DNA of 5,683 nt from Gastranaerophilus sp045639085 (GCA_045639085.1 JAZUCM010000092.1:1-5683), one strand, 5' to 3'. Shown: positions 1-4,189, counted from the stretch's first letter. Made by a program: numbers and translations. Notes: generated by a model from the letters alone, not told the origin.

Positions 1-50
1 TTAATCCCATTTAACCTATTAACCCTTTAACCTTTTAACACGTTCCCCTC

Positions 51-78
51 TTGACAAATTAAGAAAATACGGTATCAT
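51..78 (+). promoter_or_regulatory. Candidate sigma70 promoter upstream of the poly-G element
   Basis: A perfect -35 box TTGACA (51-56) is followed after 16 nt by TATCAT (73-78). It points toward pilin 1 and would give a transcript starting near 85 that runs through the G11 tract at 127-137. No Shine-Dalgarno-led ORF starts just after it, so it may be a distal promoter giving pilin 1 a long leader. The preceding 50 bases hold only degenerate TTAACC repeats and no gene. Confidence 0.5.
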
Positions 79-126
79 GAAAATATGAATTATACAAAAA
101 ACAATAAAAGAATAAGAAGTTCAATA

Positions 127-193
127 GGGGGGGGGGGCGCCTCAACAGCCTGATTATATCTGGCGTTGCGGCCCATGTATTGCCAAAACCTCC
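127..193 (+). repeat. Poly-G (G11) element upstream of pilin 1, copy 1
   Basis: Eleven consecutive G (127-137), preceded by TA, are followed by a 17-nt unconserved spacer and then a 39-nt block (155-193). That block aligns without gaps to the block after the second G11 tract at 4408-4446, with 29 of 39 bases identical. Both copies lie upstream of a prepilin gene. Long G tracts are prone to slipped-strand length change. This one is upstream of the proximal pilin promoter and not inside a convincing ORF, so any effect would be on transcription or leader structure. Substitutions are spread over all codon positions, so I see no evidence that the block is coding. Confidence 0.6.
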
Positions 194-225
194 GCCCCTC
201 ATGAACGCTTATTTACTCGCGCCAC

Positions 226-254
226 TTGAAAAACACAAGAAAATATGGTAGAAT
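226..254 (+). promoter_or_regulatory. Proximal promoter of pilin 1
   Basis: TTGAAA (226-231), a 17-nt spacer and TAGAAT (249-254) lie 30-60 bases before the pilin start at 284. The -35 box sits in the word CCACTTGAAA, which recurs as ACCACTTGAAA at the pilin 2 promoter and in closely related form at the antisense promoters of the small-ORF array. A possible upstream ATG at 245 falls between the -35 and -10 boxes, so it cannot be the start for mRNA from this promoter. Confidence 0.65.
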
Positions 255-283
255 ACTTGTATGAGGATAATCGGAGGATTAAA

Positions 284-1267
284 ATGACAAAAAAACTTGG
301 ATTTACTATGGCAGAAATATTACTGTCATTGACAATTATTGGCGTGGTCGCCGCAATCACTCTGCCAAGCTTGATGGCAAATATTAACGAACGCACTTGG
401 AATACGCAACGTAAAGCACTTTACGCTAGAATATCCCAAGCGATTGCGATGATGCCGCAGTTGAATGGCTATGGTGAATATGAAGGCACAAACACGGATG
501 GCTCTGTCACAACGACAAAAGACACGGCAGCAGAGGCATTTTTGACAGAGGGGCTAAGCAAAGTCCTCAAGATAAACAATATTTGCGACGCGGCACATCT
601 GGCCGACTGTGGTGTCGCAGCGTCGTTTACAAACCTTGCGGGTTCAACAAAAACCTGGCCAACTAAATTAAGTGAGTTGAATTCAATGTTTACCGGGAGT
701 TGGGATAGTAATGGCTCCTCTGAAGGTGGAAGTATTTTTGAAAATCCACAAAAAAATATAGACACTAAAGCCGCAGCTTTTGAAACACAAAACGGAGAGA
801 CAGTAATACTTTATTACAACCCTTTTTGTACTTCCGACACGGAAGGTAATGCTTTTCATTACTCTCAACCAAAGATGTGCGCAAATTTTATTTATGACTT
901 AAATGGTAACAAAGGACCAAACGTAGTTGGCAAGGATATTGGATTTATAACCGCCCTATATCCAAATGATTCCAATGTTGTAGCTCCAATGCCATTGCCG
1001 ATTGATGTTGATAACGCAGTGGTATTTGCGTCGACAGGGGCAGCATGCCAAGCTCAAAATTCTGAATCACGCCTTCCTAATCGTGATGAATTAAGTTCTA
1101 TATTCTACAATAAAGAACTCCTTGGAAATACGCTTGATGGTTATTGGTCTAGCTCTATTGTTTCCTATGGTAACCCTGGAACGGCTTGGCACCATGATTT
1201 CCGTACAGGAGATCGCAGTCAACTTAGTAGAGCAGCTAAGAATAAAGTCCGTTGTGTTAAGCGATAA
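284..1267 (+). CDS. Type IV prepilin-like protein with C-terminal Lcl/DUF1566-like module (pilin 1)
   Basis: This is a 327-residue secreted, membrane-anchored pilin-like protein. The start at 284 is chosen because GGAGG (273-277) lies 6 nt upstream; an in-frame ATG at 245 lies inside the promoter. A 6-residue leader MTKKLG precedes a type III signal: G6|F7, E11 at the +5 position, and a hydrophobic helix to about residue 30. A prepilin peptidase would cut after G6. Six cysteines (101, 109, 182, 199, 255, 324) are spaced as three pairs, suggesting extracytoplasmic disulfides. The last 70 residues carry RLPNRDEL (263-270), YWSSS (287-291), AW (301-302) and a terminal RCVKR, the pattern of Lcl_C/DUF1566 modules, which have a C-type-lectin-like fold. 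Pilin 2 (4482-5567) is a paralog with the same cysteines. Whether it forms pili, a pseudopilus or an adhesin cannot be told. Codon use is AT-rich to the end. Confidence 0.85.
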   Translation: MTKKLGFTMAEILLSLTIIGVVAAITLPSLMANINERTWNTQRKALYARISQAIAMMPQLNGYGEYEGTNTDGSVTTTKDTAAEAFLTEGLSKVLKINNICDAAHLADCGVAASFTNLAGSTKTWPTKLSELNSMFTGSWDSNGSSEGGSIFENPQKNIDTKAAAFETQNGETVILYYNPFCTSDTEGNAFHYSQPKMCANFIYDLNGNKGPNVVGKDIGFITALYPNDSNVVAPMPLPIDVDNAVVFASTGAACQAQNSESRLPNRDELSSIFYNKELLGNTLDGYWSSSIVSYGNPGTAWHHDFRTGDRSQLSRAAKNKVRCVKR

Positions 1268-1310
1268 ATTTTCAATGCCCATAGGTACGAGTATAGATGC
1301 CACTCAGTGG

Positions 1311-1793
1311 CTAGACCATATATTTTTGCAGGATTAATTTTTTCAGGGCCTTGGCGTTGATTGCGTCGGGCTCTATTTGTAGCAATTTTTCCAGGTATTC
1401 CAGTGCGCGGTGGTAGTTTTCAAGCTTTTTTTGCACCGCTGCCATTGCATAAAGCGCGTCGATGAATTTGGGATCAAGTTCCAGCGCTTTTTCAAGGTCG
1501 GTGACAATTTTGTCGAGGTCGATGTTGACAATGTCTTTGCGCGTAAGGTTTATGTGGGCGCGGTTGTAATATGCGTCCGTCATGCGCGGGTTAAGCTGGA
1601 GGGCTTTAGTGTAATCAAGCAATGCGTCGTTAAAGTTTTCCAACGCTTGATTTGCTACGGCACGGTAAAAATAGGGGATTTCCCAATCGCGCTTGAGTTC
1701 GAGGGATTGAGTGATTTTTTCTATCGCGCATTCGAACTTGCCGTTTCTTATGTCAAAAATTCCGTCGTCGAGTAAAGTTTTGTAGTCAGTCAT
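1311..1793 (-). CDS. Tetratricopeptide repeat (TPR) protein
   Basis: This 160-residue protein is built almost wholly of TPR helix pairs: residues 3-36, 37-70, 71-109 (with about five inserted residues) and 110-143, plus a capping helix 144-160. Repeats 2-4 end in the typical LNP/LDP/IEP turn (LQLNPR, LELDPK, LQIEPD), and aromatic/alanine positions such as YYNRA and ALYAMA fit the consensus. There is no signal peptide or membrane segment, so a cytoplasmic protein-binding scaffold is likely; the partner is unknown. The ATG overlaps the stop of the CoA-transferase B gene by one base (TAATG), which implies translational coupling. It is the last gene of the operon and converges on pilin 1 with a gap of about 43 bases. 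A role linked to the CoA-transferase is only suggested by position. Confidence 0.85.
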   Translation of the reverse strand: MTDYKTLLDDGIFDIRNGKFECAIEKITQSLELKRDWEIPYFYRAVANQALENFNDALLDYTKALQLNPRMTDAYYNRAHINLTRKDIVNIDLDKIVTDLEKALELDPKFIDALYAMAAVQKKLENYHRALEYLEKLLQIEPDAINAKALKKLILQKYMV

Positions 1794-2509
1794 TAGATTT
1801 CCATGTATTTAATATTGTCACTAACCGTGAAGTCTGCGCTTACGGATGCTTTGATGTCTTCGATTTCGAACATTGGGTTTATTTCGGTCAAAACAAGGCC
1901 TTGTGGGGTGACTTCAAAGACGCAACGCTCTGTGATGATTAAGTCAACTTCGCGGTAGGCAGTGAGTGGAAGGCTACATTTTTTAACGATTTTGACAGCA
2001 CCTTTTGAGGTATGTTCCATTGCGACGATAACTTTTTTGGCGCCGACGATGAGGTCCATTGAGCCGCCCATGCCCGGAACGAATTTTCCTGGGATTAGCC
2101 AACTTGCGATACTGCCTTCTTCGTCGACTTGTAGCGCGCCAAGGACGGTTGCATCGATGTGACCGCCTCGCATCATCAAAAATGCCATTTGAGAATCATA
2201 AAAACAGGCGCCCGGCTTGGTTTCAACGTATCCGCCGCCGGCATTGATTATGCGCTTGTCAATTTCTCCTGTTTGAGACTTTCCAACCCCGAGAAGTCCG
2301 TTTTCGGATTGGAAGATAACGTGTTTTTCTTCAGGCACGTAATCGGCGACGGCTGTTGGCAGGCCTATTCCGAGAGTGACGACATCGCCTTCGTGGAATT
2401 CTTTGGCTGCGCGTTTAGCAACAATTTCTCTTATTTGTTCTTTGGAAAGAACTGGGGCTTGAGTTTCAAAGCTTAAAACGTTGTTGGAGTTAAGTGTTAC
2501 TTGTTGCAT
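1793..2509 (-). CDS. ctfB: Acetate/acetoacetate CoA-transferase, beta subunit
   Basis: This 238-residue class I CoA-transferase beta subunit carries the catalytic glutamate. The SENG motif at residues 68-71 places that glutamate at E69, which forms the glutamyl-CoA thioester in this family. Other family landmarks are GIGLPT (47-52), NAGGGY (89-94), RGGHIDATVLGALQVDEEG (114-132) and GMGGSMDL (146-153). With subunit A it should move CoA between acyl-CoA and a free acid such as acetate, butyrate or acetoacetate in the cytoplasm. As I recall the sequences, it is closest to clostridial CtfB; AtoA is the E. coli equivalent. The N-terminus is about 20 residues longer than typical, but the start is supported by a GAGGAG site about 9 nt upstream. 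It overlaps subunit A by 13 nt and the TPR gene by 1 nt. The exact acid substrate cannot be read from sequence; butyrate or 3-oxoacid specificity is possible. Confidence 0.92.
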   Translation of the reverse strand: MQQVTLNSNNVLSFETQAPVLSKEQIREIVAKRAAKEFHEGDVVTLGIGLPTAVADYVPEEKHVIFQSENGLLGVGKSQTGEIDKRIINAGGGYVETKPGACFYDSQMAFLMMRGGHIDATVLGALQVDEEGSIASWLIPGKFVPGMGGSMDLIVGAKKVIVAMEHTSKGAVKIVKKCSLPLTAYREVDLIITERCVFEVTPQGLVLTEINPMFEIEDIKASVSADFTVSDNIKYMEI

Positions 2510-3162
2510 GTGCTTGTCTCCTCGTTAATTACAATGTAGTCGATGAAGAGTCCCGGAATAACTACTTCGTTGGGTTCAAGAGTGTCGACGAATTCATCGG
2601 CCTGAACGATTACTGTATCGGCAGCGGTTGCCATGACGGTATTCATGTTACGCGTGGTGCCGTAGAATGCTACGTTGCCATACTTGTCGACTTTTGAACC
2701 GTAAATCAGGGCAAAATCGGCGCCAAGCGGGCGTTCGAAGATAAATTTTTTGCCGTCAATTTCCATTGTTTCTTTGTTTTCTTCAATGATTGTGCCGACG
2801 CCTGTTGGGGTGAGGACTCCGCCGAGTCCTGAGCCTTTGGCGCGAATTCTTTCGACGAGAGTTCCCATCGGAACGAGTTCGACGTCGATTTCGCCGGAGT
2901 GCATTTGGCGGCCGGTTTCGGGATTGAGTCCGATATGAGACGCTATTACTTTTTTAACTTGCTTGTTGGCAATTAGTTTGCCCTTGTCAACGTTAGGAAT
3001 AGAGGTGTCATTGACAATCATAGTTAGATTTTTGGCGTTATGCTCGACAAGCGCGTCAACGAGTTTGTCCGGCGCGCCGCAACTTATGAAACCGCCGATC
3101 ATTACGCTTGAATCATCTTTTATTAAACTTATTGCATCTTTTGCGGTGACTATTTTTTTCAT
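2497..3162 (-). CDS. ctfA: Acetate/acetoacetate CoA-transferase, alpha subunit
   Basis: This 221-residue alpha subunit of a class I CoA-transferase supplies much of the CoA-binding site and pairs with the beta subunit encoded just downstream. It shows the family signature GGFISCGAP (23-31), then NDTSIPN (51-57), QVKKVIASHIGLNP (68-81) and the glycine-rich block GTLVERIRAKGSGLGGVLTP (100-119). Its length matches CtfA/AtoD (about 217-220 residues). The pair typically serves fermentation acid uptake or release, or short-chain fatty acid activation. The start at 3162 has a modest AGGGA site a few nt upstream. The first gene of a three-gene operon, it is preceded by a promoter at 3201-3228 that diverges from the small-ORF array. 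AtoD is the alternative name, and nothing in the sequence decides between substrates. Confidence 0.92.
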   Translation of the reverse strand: MKKIVTAKDAISLIKDDSSVMIGGFISCGAPDKLVDALVEHNAKNLTMIVNDTSIPNVDKGKLIANKQVKKVIASHIGLNPETGRQMHSGEIDVELVPMGTLVERIRAKGSGLGGVLTPTGVGTIIEENKETMEIDGKKFIFERPLGADFALIYGSKVDKYGNVAFYGTTRNMNTVMATAADTVIVQADEFVDTLEPNEVVIPGLFIDYIVINEETSTCNK

Positions 3163-3200
3163 ATATCCCTATACTTTAGCGAGTAATATTGTTCAAAAGC

Positions 3201-3228
3201 ATTTTACCATAAAAATATCAATTTGCAA
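3201..3228 (-). promoter_or_regulatory. Promoter of the CoA-transferase/TPR operon
   Basis: On the minus strand TTGCAA (3228-3223) is followed after 16 nt by TAAAAT (3206-3201), about 38 nt before the subunit A start. The leader would be about 30 nt long with no obvious operator. The promoter diverges from the + strand promoter at 3288-3316. Confidence 0.55.
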
Positions 3229-3247
3229 AATCGCTGTAATTTTAAGG

Positions 3248-3270
3248 CTAGGATTTCAAGTGGTTGGGGA
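3248..3270. repeat. Boundary repeat, copy 1 (left edge of the small-ORF array)
   Basis: The word GGATTTCAAGTGGTTGGGG (about 3251-3269) matches the unit boundaries at 3553-3571, 3866-3885 and 4180-4199. In those copies the TTTCAA forms the -35 box of a minus-strand promoter. Here no TATAAT lies at the right distance on the minus strand, so this looks like a leftover edge of the duplicated unit and not an active antisense promoter. Confidence 0.6.
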
Positions 3271-3287
3271 AATTTTGTTTCAAAAAG

Positions 3288-3316
3288 TTGACATTTCGGT
3301 GTTTTGCCGCTATAAT
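3288..3316 (+). promoter_or_regulatory. Consensus sigma70 promoter of small-ORF unit A
   Basis: TTGACA (3288-3293), exactly 17 nt, then TATAAT (3311-3316): a perfect match to the vegetative consensus at both boxes and the spacer. The transcript should begin near 3323, about 94 nt before the unit A start codon. Confidence 0.85.
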
Positions 3317-3341
3317 TAATGTCGAAAAAGAATTTAAAATA

Positions 3342-3401
3342 TTGATAATTAAATAGCCCTCGACACCGCGCCCACAAATGTAATGTAGAAACGAGGTGCG
3401 G
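3342..3401 (+). other. Structured mRNA leader of unit A
   Basis: The leader opens with TTGATAATTAAATAG (3342-3356), the counterpart of TTGACAATTAAATAG in units B and C. AGCCCT (3355-3360) can pair with AGGGCT (3496-3501) at the end of the ORF, a 5'-3' long-range contact at the same place as in B and C but with different bases. CCTCG (3358-3362) and CGAGG (3392-3396) form an alternative local stem ahead of the ribosome binding site; the two pairings exclude each other, as in a switch. Confidence 0.5.
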
Positions 3402-3416
3402 AAAGGAAAAGGAAAG

Positions 3417-3497
3417 ATGGACGAAATGAAGTTCATTAAAAAAGCCTTGCAAATTGCAAAGCTTTTGATAGACCTAGTTTTAGTAGCATTTTTCTAG
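3417..3497 (+). CDS. 26-residue hydrophobic peptide, unit A (type I toxin-like)
   Basis: The ORF encodes 26 residues: an acidic/basic N-terminus MDEMKFIKKALQ, then a hydrophobic segment (about residues 11-26, ending LIDLVLVAFF) that could span or sit in a membrane. Purine-rich AAAGGAAAAGGAAAG ends directly before the ATG at 3417 and contains AAAGGA and AAGG elements as Shine-Dalgarno sites. It has the same length as the peptides of units B and C, lies behind a perfect promoter, and is overlapped by a minus-strand transcription unit ending inside the ORF. Sequence similarity to B and C is low, so the relation rests on layout and leader motif. Small size and hydrophobicity fit a type I toxin by inference. 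I do not recognise a named family such as Fst/Ldr, Ibs, Hok or TxpA. A harmless membrane peptide is possible. Confidence 0.62.
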   Translation: MDEMKFIKKALQIAKLLIDLVLVAFF

Positions 3498-3528
3498 GGC
3501 TGAGTATGTGGGGCTATTAGCCCCGCAT
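3436..3528 (-). ncRNA. Predicted antisense RNA of unit A
   Basis: A minus-strand promoter (3562-3535) and an intrinsic terminator at 3438-3466 predict an RNA of about 93 nt. It is fully complementary to the 3' part of the unit A ORF and its 3' end. Its 5' end would fold the GC-rich hairpin 3531-3503. By analogy with type I systems it would bind the toxin mRNA and promote decay or block translation. Ends are estimated from promoter and terminator positions. Confidence 0.6.
3438..3466 (-). terminator. Intrinsic terminator of antisense RNA A, inside the ORF
   Basis: Read on the minus strand, AAAAGC... pairs with ...GGCTTTT in a 12-bp stem (3466-3455 with 3451-3440, one G-U pair) around a 3-nt loop, followed by a run of six T. 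It lies within codons 8-17 of the unit A peptide. Confidence 0.7.
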
Positions 3529-3531
3529 ACT
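3503..3531 (+). terminator. GC-rich hairpin at the 3' end of unit A mRNA
   Basis: A 13-bp stem (3503-3515 with 3519-3531, one G-U pair) around loop ATT is followed by TTATATTATA and, 14 nt further, a run of T. It is likely the terminator of the sense mRNA and, on the other strand, the 5' hairpin of antisense RNA A. Confidence 0.65.
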
Positions 3532-3534
3532 TAT

Positions 3535-3562
3535 ATTATAACATATTTTTTTAGAATTTCAA
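3535..3562 (-). promoter_or_regulatory. Promoter of antisense RNA A
   Basis: On the minus strand TTGAAA (3562-3557), 16 nt, then TATAAT (3540-3535), with TG one base before the -10 box (extended -10). The same arrangement recurs at 3848-3875 and 4162-4189. It is back-to-back with the + strand promoter of unit B. Confidence 0.72.
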
Positions 3563-3567
3563 GTGTT

Positions 3568-3597
3568 TTGGTGAAAAATTTAACTTTGTGTTATAAT
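3568..3597 (+). promoter_or_regulatory. Promoter of unit B mRNA
   Basis: An extended -10 box TGTTATAAT (3589-3597) with a poor -35 (TTGGTG, 3568-3573, 18-nt spacer). Transcription should begin near 3604. The unit C promoter has the same extended -10 at 3899-3907. Confidence 0.65.
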
Positions 3598-3607
3598 GGG
3601 GAGTGGT

Positions 3608-3703
3608 TTGACAATTAAATAGTGGGGCAGTCCTATTTTCTACAGAAACATCGACACAACAGTATGTACTTCGATTTCGGTCGATTGTTCCGAGGAAAGG
3701 AGG
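3608..3703 (+). other. Structured leader of unit B with long-range pairing and recognition loop
   Basis: The conserved word TTGACAATTAAATAG (3608-3622) runs into AGTGGGGC (3621-3628), which pairs with GCCCCACT (3834-3841) at the mRNA 3' end. The helix extends to 12 bp (3617-3628 with 3834-3845, one G-U). A local stem ATCGAC (3650-3655)/GTCGAT (3680-3685) presents a loop with ACAACAG and ACTTCGATTTC (3668-3678). The latter is repeated as ACTTCGACTTC at 3795-3805 in the 3' UTR. The Shine-Dalgarno AAAGGAGG is at 3696-3703. The stem changes sequence but keeps pairing in unit C. Confidence 0.65.
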
Positions 3704-3709
3704 TCTATT

Positions 3710-3790
3710 ATGAGTGAATTCAATCTGACTTTATTTTTAATCTTTTTGATTTTAAGCGTAATAAAAAGCGCGCCCACCAATAAATGGTAA
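3710..3790 (+). CDS. 26-residue hydrophobic peptide, unit B (type I toxin-like)
   Basis: The ORF encodes 26 residues starting MSEFNLTLFLIFLIL: a short polar N-terminus, a strongly hydrophobic run from about residue 6 to 18, and a polar, lysine-containing tail ending TNKW. A full Shine-Dalgarno AAAGGAGG (3696-3703) lies 6 nt before the ATG, so translation should be efficient unless RNA structure blocks it. The first 45 nt are identical to unit C; the tails differ. The 3' codons double as the antisense terminator hairpin (3767-3797). The predicted action, inferred from architecture, is membrane insertion and growth arrest when the antisense RNA is lost. It could instead be a signalling or regulatory membrane peptide. 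I do not recognise a described family. Confidence 0.72.
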   Translation: MSEFNLTLFLIFLILSVIKSAPTNKW

Positions 3791-3797
3791 GCGCACT
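3760..3797 (-). terminator. Intrinsic terminator of antisense RNA B, inside the ORF
   Basis: On the minus strand AGTGCGCTTACC pairs with GGTGGGCGCGCT (12 bp with three G-U pairs; 3797-3786 with 3778-3767) around a 7-nt loop. It is followed by TTTTTATT. It overlaps the last codons and the stop of the unit B peptide. Confidence 0.75.
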
Positions 3798-3841
3798 TCG
3801 ACTTCTATATAGGATACGGTAGTTGACGCTACCGCCCCACT
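3760..3841 (-). ncRNA. Predicted antisense RNA of unit B
   Basis: A minus-strand promoter (3875-3848) and a terminator at 3760-3797 predict an RNA of about 82 nt. It would begin near AGTGGGGCGGTAG, fold a small 5' hairpin (GGTAG/CTACC), leave an open middle segment, and end in the terminator. The open segment contains GAAGTCGAAGT, complementary to the mRNA 3' UTR and, with one G-U pair, to the leader loop at 3668-3678. It is probably the antitoxin RNA of unit B. Confidence 0.65.
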
Positions 3842-3850
3842 GTTTTTATT
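3817..3850 (+). terminator. 3' end of unit B mRNA: hairpin plus long-range helix
   Basis: CGGTAG (3817-3822) and CTACCG (3829-3834) enclose loop TTGACG. They are followed by CCCCACT, which pairs with the mRNA 5' end, and then TTTTTATT. The local hairpin and the panhandle helix are adjacent and may stack. Unit C has the same design. Confidence 0.6.
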
Positions 3851-3875
3851 ATAACATATTTTTTTAGGATTTCAA
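3848..3875 (-). promoter_or_regulatory. Promoter of antisense RNA B
   Basis: Minus strand: TTGAAA (3875-3870), 16-nt spacer, TATAAT (3853-3848) with an extended TG. It is nearly identical to the antisense promoters of units A and C. Confidence 0.75.
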
Positions 3876-3879
3876 GTGT

Positions 3880-3907
3880 TTGGGGAAAATTAATTTTATG
3901 TTATAAT
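3880..3907 (+). promoter_or_regulatory. Promoter of unit C mRNA
   Basis: Extended -10 TGTTATAAT (3899-3907) with weak -35 TTGGGG (3880-3885) at 16 nt. Transcription should start near 3914, shortly before the conserved leader word at 3920. Confidence 0.65.
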
Positions 3908-3919
3908 GAGGGCATTAAT

Positions 3920-4016
3920 TTGACAATTAAATAGTGGGGCTAGCCTGTTTTCTTTTAAAAAACGTCAGCACAACAGAATTACGTTAGCATAGGCTGATAG
4001 TTTTGACGAAAGGAGG
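3920..4016 (+). other. Structured leader of unit C with long-range pairing and recognition loop
   Basis: TTGACAATTAAATAG (3920-3934) leads into AGTGGGGC (3933-3940), complementary to GCCCCACT at 4148-4155; the helix extends to 12 bp (3929-3940 with 4148-4159). A stem GTCAGC (3964-3969)/GCTGAT (3993-3998) occupies the position of the unit B stem, with two compensatory pair changes. Its loop holds ACAACAG and ACGTTAGCATAG (3981-3992). The latter recurs as ACGTTAGCCATAG at 4111-4123. Shine-Dalgarno AAAGGAGG is at 4009-4016. Confidence 0.65.
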
Positions 4017-4024
4017 GCTCGGTT

Positions 4025-4105
4025 ATGAGTGAATTCAATCTGACTTTATTTTTAATCTTTTTGATTTTATACATAATAAAAAATGGCACCCAGTTCAAAA
4101 ACTGA
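4025..4105 (+). CDS. 26-residue hydrophobic peptide, unit C (type I toxin-like)
   Basis: The ORF encodes 26 residues: MSEFNLTLFLIFLIL as in unit B, then YIIK and a polar tail ending QFKN. The hydrophobic run covers about residues 6-18. AAAGGAGG (4009-4016) lies 8 nt before the ATG. The codons for the first 15 residues are identical at the nucleotide level to unit B, while the tail, which carries the antisense terminator, differs. This fits recent duplication with selection or gene conversion on the peptide and divergence of the RNA antitoxin part. Function is inferred from layout: a probable membrane-acting type I toxin. Confidence 0.72.
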   Translation: MSEFNLTLFLIFLILYIIKNGTQFKN

Positions 4106-4111
4106 ATGCCA
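4076..4111 (-). terminator. Intrinsic terminator of antisense RNA C, inside the ORF
   Basis: On the minus strand TGGCATTCAGTT pairs with AACTGGGTGCCA (12 bp, two G-U; 4111-4100 with 4095-4084) around TTTG, followed by TTTTTTATT. The sequence is unlike the unit B terminator, but the fold and position are the same. Confidence 0.78.
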
Positions 4112-4155
4112 CGTTAGCCATAGCAGGTGATGGTAGTTAGCGCTACCGCCCCACT
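4076..4155 (-). ncRNA. Predicted antisense RNA of unit C
   Basis: A minus-strand promoter (4189-4162) and a terminator at 4076-4111 predict an RNA of about 80 nt. The order is a 5' hairpin (GGTAG/CTACC, shared with unit B), an open segment containing CTATGGCTAACGT, and the terminator. The open segment is complementary to the 3' UTR and, with a one-base bulge, to the leader loop at 3981-3992. It is probably the antitoxin RNA of unit C. Confidence 0.65.
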
Positions 4156-4165
4156 GTTTTTATTA
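4132..4165 (+). terminator. 3' end of unit C mRNA: hairpin plus long-range helix
   Basis: GGTAG (4132-4136) and CTACC (4143-4147) enclose a 6-nt loop. They are followed by GCCCCACT, the partner of the mRNA 5' end, and TTTTTATT. The design equals that of unit B. Confidence 0.6.
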
Positions 4166-4189
4166 TAACATATTTTTTTCGGATTTCAA
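4162..4189 (-). promoter_or_regulatory. Promoter of antisense RNA C
   Basis: Minus strand: TTGAAA (4189-4184), 16 nt, TATAAT (4167-4162), extended TG before the -10 box. It is the third copy of this antisense promoter. Confidence 0.75.

Noticed and set aside
85..252. A small ORF from ATG 85 reading through the G11 tract, which would be phase-variable
   Set aside because: It has no Shine-Dalgarno and the ATG falls at the predicted transcription start. With eleven G the frame stops after 22 codons, and the matching region in copy 2 shows no codon-position bias in its substitutions.
245..283. Upstream in-frame ATG of pilin 1 at 245, giving a 19-residue leader
   Set aside because: It lies between the -35 and -10 boxes and lacks a ribosome site, while the ATG at 284 has GGAGG 6 nt upstream and gives the normal 6-residue prepilin leader.
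1299..1311. GCCAC/GTGGC hairpin between the convergent pilin 1 and TPR genes as a terminator
   Set aside because: Only 5 bp with a 3-nt loop and no directly following T run in either direction; support is too weak.
3608..3636. TTGACA at 3608 (and 3920) as a -35 box of a + strand promoter
   Set aside because: No acceptable -10 follows at 16-18 nt in either unit. The word is better explained as the conserved 5' end of the mRNA, just after the extended -10 promoters.
3288..4189. The three repeated units as a CRISPR array
   Set aside because: The repeats are about 300 nt apart, contain ORFs, promoters and terminators, and are not short direct repeats with unique spacers.
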